Source: Candidatus Cloacimonadota bacterium
Lineage (GTDB): Bacteria > Cloacimonadota > Cloacimonadia > Cloacimonadales > Cloacimonadaceae
DNA length: 18,380 nucleotides
NCBI GenBank assembly: GCA_023230025.1
Contig: JALNYD010000025.1
Span: 1 to 18,380, forward strand
Direction of reading: 5' to 3'
The position numbers and the translations under genes are program-made. The notes under the pieces are model-generated. The model was given only the letters and a program-made list of their open reading frames with translations, ran no database searches and had not been told where the DNA came from. Of this stretch, positions 15,182 to 18,380 are shown one piece after another (position 1 is the first letter of the stretch; each line of letters opens with the position of its first letter).

Positions 15182-15651
15182 TTATCTCCTCCAGGTGAGC
15201 TGAGGTCATTTAGCAGCTCACGCATAGTCTTGTGTAATAATGGGTGCATTTGCTCCGGGATTAGTTCACAGAGCAGTTTCAAGGTAAACTCCCGGTTATG
15301 CATATCATAGTGTGGAATCACCAGATCATTGTAGTTCAGCACCTGATCTCCAGCCAATAAGATGTCGATATCAATATTCCGTGGCCCCCATTTGAAACTA
15401 CGCATACGTCCCATGACATGCTCAATGGTCTGGATCCTAATCAATAGCTCTTCCGGATTAAAGGAGCTTTCCAGTTCCAAGACCTGATTGAAAAAATCGT
15501 CTTGATCCTCATAACCATAGGCCTTAGTTTGAGCTAGTGATGATTTGCGGAGAATCTTCACCGATTTGAGAGCACCAACCTTTTGGATAGCGGTCTCAAT
15601 CTGTTGCTGCGGATTATTCATGTTGGAGCCCAAAATTATGTGGTAGATCAT
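15178..15651 (-). CDS. folK: 2-amino-4-hydroxy-6-hydroxymethyldihydropteridine pyrophosphokinase
   Basis: It transfers pyrophosphate from ATP to 6-hydroxymethyl-dihydropterin, the step after FolB in folate synthesis. The 157 residues from the ATG at 15651 show the family pattern: IILGSNMNNP at the start, FFNQVLELES, IEHVMGRMRSFKWGPRNIDI with the metal-binding Asp pair in IDIDILL, and IPHYDMHNREF. The ATG overlaps the folB stop by four bases (ATGA); a GTG three codons earlier is less likely. It is followed by the GlmU-like gene with another four-base overlap. No folP or folE is in the window. Confidence 0.95.
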   Translation of the reverse strand: MIYHIILGSNMNNPQQQIETAIQKVGALKSVKILRKSSLAQTKAYGYEDQDDFFNQVLELESSFNPEELLIRIQTIEHVMGRMRSFKWGPRNIDIDILLAGDQVLNYNDLVIPHYDMHNREFTLKLLCELIPEQMHPLLHKTMRELLNDLSSPGGDK

Positions 15652-16007
15652 GCTCTGCACCTGGAAAGTTCTACTTCAACGCTTCTGAGGCTGCCCTGAA
15701 TCGCCACCGAGGGTTTCTGAATCCAGATCACTACTCTATCCAGCAGGGAGTAACCCGCCAGCAGCTTATCCGCTATGGTATTGGCACAGCTCTCCAGCAG
15801 ATGAAACTGCTGACCTTCCATAACTTCCCGGATGTCCTCATAAACCCTTGTATAATCCACGGTATCTTCCAGGCTACGTATTGATCCATCCATAGCCTCA
15901 TTGGTATAAAGGCAAACCGACACAATGAAGCGTTGCCCCAGACGACGCTCTTCTACATGGACCCCATGGTAGCCATAAAACACCATTTCATTCAGTCGAA
16001 TCTTCAA
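15648..16007 (-). CDS. folB: Dihydroneopterin aldolase
   Basis: It splits 7,8-dihydroneopterin to 6-hydroxymethyl-dihydropterin and glycolaldehyde. The 119-residue length is typical. Visible marks are FYGYHGVHVEER (10-21, with Glu20), LEDTVDYTRVY (46-56, with Tyr52), FHLLESCANTIA (68-79) and the catalytic lysine Lys98 in WIQKPS. The start is an uncommon TTG at 16007, chosen because GAGG lies four bases upstream and because the first beta strand (MKIRLNEM) would be lost with the ATG seven codons later. The start is 20 bases inside the RseC-like gene. It is directly followed by folK, the next enzyme of the pathway. Confidence 0.94.
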   Translation of the reverse strand: MKIRLNEMVFYGYHGVHVEERRLGQRFIVSVCLYTNEAMDGSIRSLEDTVDYTRVYEDIREVMEGQQFHLLESCANTIADKLLAGYSLLDRVVIWIQKPSVAIQGSLRSVEVELSRCRA

Positions 16008-16413
16008 TTTTCCTCGCTATCTCAACTTTGATTTTGCTCCCCAAACGACGGTCACAAAACCTTAATATAAAGAAACTAAACGCCATCCCTGCAAAAGCAA
16101 AAATAATGCTGGGCAATTCTGCCAGCCAGATGCTGGCCAGTATGAAACCCAAAAAGAGCATAACTACCGGCATCCCAAAGATCAACATACTAGCCATCAG
16201 CCTTCCCTGCGCGGAAATCTCCAGTTCTACTCTATCTCCTACCTGCAAGGGTAATTCACTCTGGAGATGAAATACCGCCGGAGTGCTTTTGGAAAAACAC
16301 ATTCCCCGCATGGCACAGGATTTGCAGCCTCCACCACGTTGGATTTCCACACTGACCTGACTTCCAGCGACAGCGCTGACTATCCCGGTATCCTGCTGTT
16401 GTTCTTCAGTCAT
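15988..16413 (-). CDS. RseC/MucC-like membrane protein
   Basis: A 141-residue protein from the ATG at 16413, which shares one base with the preceding stop (TGATG) and has AGGGAAG upstream. After a beta-rich start (TGIVSAVAGSQVSVEIQ) comes a cysteine cluster, Cys30, Cys33 and Cys39, in GGGCKSCAMRGMC, then VGDRVELEI, then two transmembrane helices (about 73-93 and 98-116) and a basic cytoplasmic end. This order matches the RseC/MucC family, known from sigma-E regulation and from the SoxR-reducing (Rsx/Rnf) complex. Neither partner is in the window. In other genomes the family often sits beside Rnf genes; here it lies between LPS and folate genes, so its role is open. Confidence 0.85.
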   Translation of the reverse strand: MTEEQQQDTGIVSAVAGSQVSVEIQRGGGCKSCAMRGMCFSKSTPAVFHLQSELPLQVGDRVELEISAQGRLMASMLIFGMPVVMLFLGFILASIWLAELPSIIFAFAGMAFSFFILRFCDRRLGSKIKVEIARKIEDSTE

Positions 16414-16892
16414 CAATTACTTCCCTTGATCCTGGCAATGATGTTGCTACTGGAAAGGCCTTCGCTGAAACTCAGACTGCGAACTTCACCACCCGCTGCC
16501 AGTACCAGATCGGAGCCTACGATATCCTGAACCTGCCAATCCCCACCTTTTACCAGGACATCAGGTTGCAAGGCCTTGATCAATTCATAAGGTGTGTCTT
16601 CATCAAAAATACATACAAAATCCACTGCCTCCAAAGCAGCTACCACAATGCTGCGTTCGCTTTGGGGATTGATGGGGCGGGAATCCCCTTTCAATCTGCG
16701 CACAGAGGCATCGCTATTGAGACCCAAAACCAGCACATCCCCCAATCTTCGCGCTTCTTCCAGATACAGTACATGCCCTGCATGCAGGATATCAAAACAA
16801 CCATTGGTGAATACCACTTTCTGTCCCTGACCTTGCAGCTGGCTCAAAGTGATTTGCATGTTTCTTTGGTCCATGATCTTATCGCACAGCAT
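16413..16892 (-). CDS. rfaE2: D-glycero-beta-D-manno-heptose 1-phosphate adenylyltransferase (HldE C-terminal equivalent)
   Basis: It joins heptose 1-phosphate and ATP to ADP-heptose, a donor for the inner LPS core. From the ATG at 16892 the protein has 159 residues, typical of a free-standing enzyme. It carries the nucleotidyltransferase signature VVFTNGCFDILHAGH with HAGH at 37-40, LNSDASVRRLKG, SRPINPQSERS, DVLVKGGDW and GLSSSNII near the end. The start is chosen because GGAG stands seven bases before it; this places it 14 bases inside the kinase gene. The ATG at 16874 is the alternative. In E. coli the two activities are fused in HldE; here they are separate but in the same order. Confidence 0.95.
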   Translation of the reverse strand: MLCDKIMDQRNMQITLSQLQGQGQKVVFTNGCFDILHAGHVLYLEEARRLGDVLVLGLNSDASVRRLKGDSRPINPQSERSIVVAALEAVDFVCIFDEDTPYELIKALQPDVLVKGGDWQVQDIVGSDLVLAAGGEVRSLSFSEGLSSSNIIARIKGSN

Positions 16893-17865
16893 GAATATAC
16901 TCCAGAATCTCTTCTCTGCTGGCGCTGGCCGTGCCCATCTTCCCACACACCACACCTGCGGCCTGGCTGGCCAAATCCGCTGCTTCAAATATACTGGCCC
17001 CAGCGGCATATGCCAGACTCAATGCACTAATCACTGTATCCCCCGCTCCCGAGACATCAAACACTTCACGGGCTGAACTGGGCAGATGTTGAGGTTGTTG
17101 ATCAACCGAGAACACATACATCCCTTTGGATCCCCTTGTAACGACAAGATGTACGAGTTCCATCTTTTGCAAAAGCTGCCTGGCTGCAGCAAAAAACTCA
17201 TCCTCAGTTTCAAAGTGTTGCCCCAAATTGCTCTGAAGTTCCAGGAAATTTGGTTTAAAAATATCCACTCCAGCGTAAGCAAAGAAGTTCTTCTGTTTGG
17301 GATCAACGCTTACCCGCACTTGATGGTTCTTACAAAATGCCAGAGTATCCCGGATCAGCTCCGGACTCAGCAAGCCCTTGTTGTAGTCCTCAATGATCAG
17401 GACGTCGCTATCTCTGAGATGTCTCTGCAGCTTTGCCAATACTTTTTCGCGCACTGAGGGATTGATATAGTGGGTATCTTCGTGGTCGATCCGCACAATC
17501 TGCTGATTCGCCGCTCCGATTCTGGTCTTAATCGTGGTTTTTCGGCTTTCGTCCCTGATCAATCCGGAGGAATCCAGCTTGCTGCTGATAAAGAGTTCTT
17601 GCATTCTGCTTGCGTTTGGGCCATTACCAATCACTCCAATCGCCATCACTTTAGCTCCAAGCGAAGCCAGATTCAAGGCCACATTCGCTGCTCCGCCCAA
17701 ACGGTACTCTTCCCGGTTGATTTCAATGATGGGCACTGGAGCTTCGGGAGATATTCTCTGCACCTTGCCCCATTGGTAGCTATCCAACATCATGTCGCCA
17801 AGCACCACTACATTCAGCTCTGAGAATCCAGCGCAAAGCTCCTTTAAATCATTGATCCTGAGCAT
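16879..17865 (-). CDS. rfaE1: D-glycero-beta-D-manno-heptose 7-phosphate kinase (HldE N-terminal equivalent)
   Basis: A PfkB-family sugar kinase that phosphorylates heptose 7-phosphate at C1 in ADP-heptose synthesis. Of 328 residues I see VVVLGDMMLDSYQWG (19-33), ISPEAPVPI (38-46), RLGGAANVALNLASLG (55-70), LIIEDYNKGLLS (156-167), VDPKQKNF (187-194) and the ATP-site signature DVSGAGDT (270-277, catalytic Asp276). The ISPEAPVPI and GGAANVALNL motifs mark it as RfaE rather than ribokinase. I use the ATG at 17865, with GGGGGTG four bases upstream; a longer frame to 17931 would run through the purF 3' end. It overlaps purF by 17 bases and rfaE2 by 14. Confidence 0.95.
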   Translation of the reverse strand: MLRINDLKELCAGFSELNVVVLGDMMLDSYQWGKVQRISPEAPVPIIEINREEYRLGGAANVALNLASLGAKVMAIGVIGNGPNASRMQELFISSKLDSSGLIRDESRKTTIKTRIGAANQQIVRIDHEDTHYINPSVREKVLAKLQRHLRDSDVLIIEDYNKGLLSPELIRDTLAFCKNHQVRVSVDPKQKNFFAYAGVDIFKPNFLELQSNLGQHFETEDEFFAAARQLLQKMELVHLVVTRGSKGMYVFSVDQQPQHLPSSAREVFDVSGAGDTVISALSLAYAAGASIFEAADLASQAAGVVCGKMGTASASREEILEYIHAVR

Positions 17866-18380
17866 CAGCCACCCCCAGGGGGTAATTTCCAGTAAAACAA
17901 GCGTAACAATAGTCCTCAGCTTCTGATACACTGGATCGCAAGCCTGTCATATCAATATGTTTGAGGCTATCTACTCCGACCGCTGCTTGAATCTCCTCCA
18001 GTGATAAACGGTTTGCCGCCAATTCATCTGCAACAGGAGTATCAATCCCGTAGTAACAGCTATACCGCACCTGCGGACTGCCGATTCTCAGATGAATCTC
18101 TTTGGCTCCAGCCGCTTTGATCAGTCGCACAATCTTCCCGATGGTTGTTCCCCGCACAATGCTATCGTCAATCAATACGATGGCTTTACCCCGGAAAAAG
18201 TTCGGCAGCACATTGAACTTTTGCCGCACACTTTCATCCCGTATGGTCTGTTCCGGTTTGATAAAGGTTCTCCCGATATAGTGATTCCGAATCAATCCCA
18301 ACGAGAGGGGAATCCCCGATGCATTGCTATAGCCCAAACCGATGAAATTTGATGAATCCGGTACTGGAACCACATAATCC
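17849..18380 (-). CDS. purF: Amidophosphoribosyltransferase, C-terminal part (partial at right edge)
   Basis: PurF makes 5-phosphoribosylamine from PRPP and glutamine, the first step of purine synthesis. Only the last 177 codons are in the window; the glutaminase domain lies beyond the right edge. Visible are DYVVPVPDSS at the edge, GLIRNHYIGRTFI, the PRPP loop AIVLIDDSIVRGTT, CYYGIDTPVADEL and the ending YCYACFTGNYP. The Cys before YYGIDT and the CYAC pair match iron-sulfur ligands of the Bacillus-type enzyme, so a 4Fe-4S form is likely (the fourth ligand is not visible). The C-terminus overlaps rfaE1 by 17 bases, placing purF at or near the head of the long operon. Confidence 0.95.
   Translation of the reverse strand, partial: DYVVPVPDSSNFIGLGYSNASGIPLSLGLIRNHYIGRTFIKPEQTIRDESVRQKFNVLPNFFRGKAIVLIDDSIVRGTTIGKIVRLIKAAGAKEIHLRIGSPQVRYSCYYGIDTPVADELAANRLSLEEIQAAVGVDSLKHIDMTGLRSSVSEAEDYCYACFTGNYPLGVADAQDQ

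Noticed and set aside
1..18380. CRISPR array, prophage, insertion sequence, toxin-antitoxin or defence system
   Set aside because: I saw no spaced direct repeats, transposase or phage motifs, or defence gene families; all sizeable genes are housekeeping or envelope proteins.

Overview
The window is almost entirely a leftward-reading (minus-strand) bacterial chromosome segment. It holds core housekeeping genes, one large secreted protease and the start of a ribosomal RNA operon. The organism looks like a diderm (Gram-negative-type) bacterium of the wider FCB group. Signs of this are heptose (LPS core) genes, a C-terminal-processing protease with the FCB-style GGGGITPDIV segment, and a secreted protease ending in an NPFNPST / FlgD-like C-terminal sorting domain. 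Together with the look of the 16S 5' end, I think Cloacimonadota (former WWE1, Candidatus Cloacimonas relatives) is the most likely home. That is an inference: no database comparison was possible.

Layout in transcription order, right to left. A very tight gene train runs from the right edge to 6271: purF (3' part), hldE-kinase (rfaE1), hldE-adenylyltransferase (rfaE2), an RseC/MucC-like membrane protein, folB, folK, a short GlmU-like uridylyltransferase, a HIT-family hydrolase, a LytR_C-domain membrane protein, rsfS, argS, a RimI-like acetyltransferase, nadB, tmk, a CtpA-type S41 protease, and a response regulator with a Cys-rich tail. These 16 genes are separated by 13 bases or fewer, and most overlap by 1 to 20 bases, so they are probably one transcription unit with translational coupling. 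After 95 bases comes recG, and after another 77 bases a 1094-residue subtilisin-like secreted protease, which ends at a good intrinsic terminator (650-682).

Between that terminator and the 16S gene (5' end near 205, running off the left edge) is about 450 bases of non-coding DNA. It holds an 84-base near-perfect inverted repeat with regularly spaced GTNAC pentamers, a candidate promoter, and a boxA-like antitermination sequence. This is the part of the window I find hardest to explain from known features.

Functionally the long operon mixes purine (purF), LPS heptose (hldE parts), folate (folB, folK), amino-sugar nucleotide (glmU-like), NAD (nadB) and dTTP (tmk) biosynthesis with translation (argS, rsfS, rimI) and envelope proteolysis and signalling (ctpA, response regulator). 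I see no CRISPR array, phage, transposase, toxin-antitoxin or defence genes. The unusual points are mostly within familiar families: a GlmU lacking its acetyltransferase half, an ArgS whose HIGH motif reads NIVN, a RimI-like protein with an altered acetyl-CoA loop, the response regulator with a CxxC tail, and the inverted repeat near the rRNA promoter.
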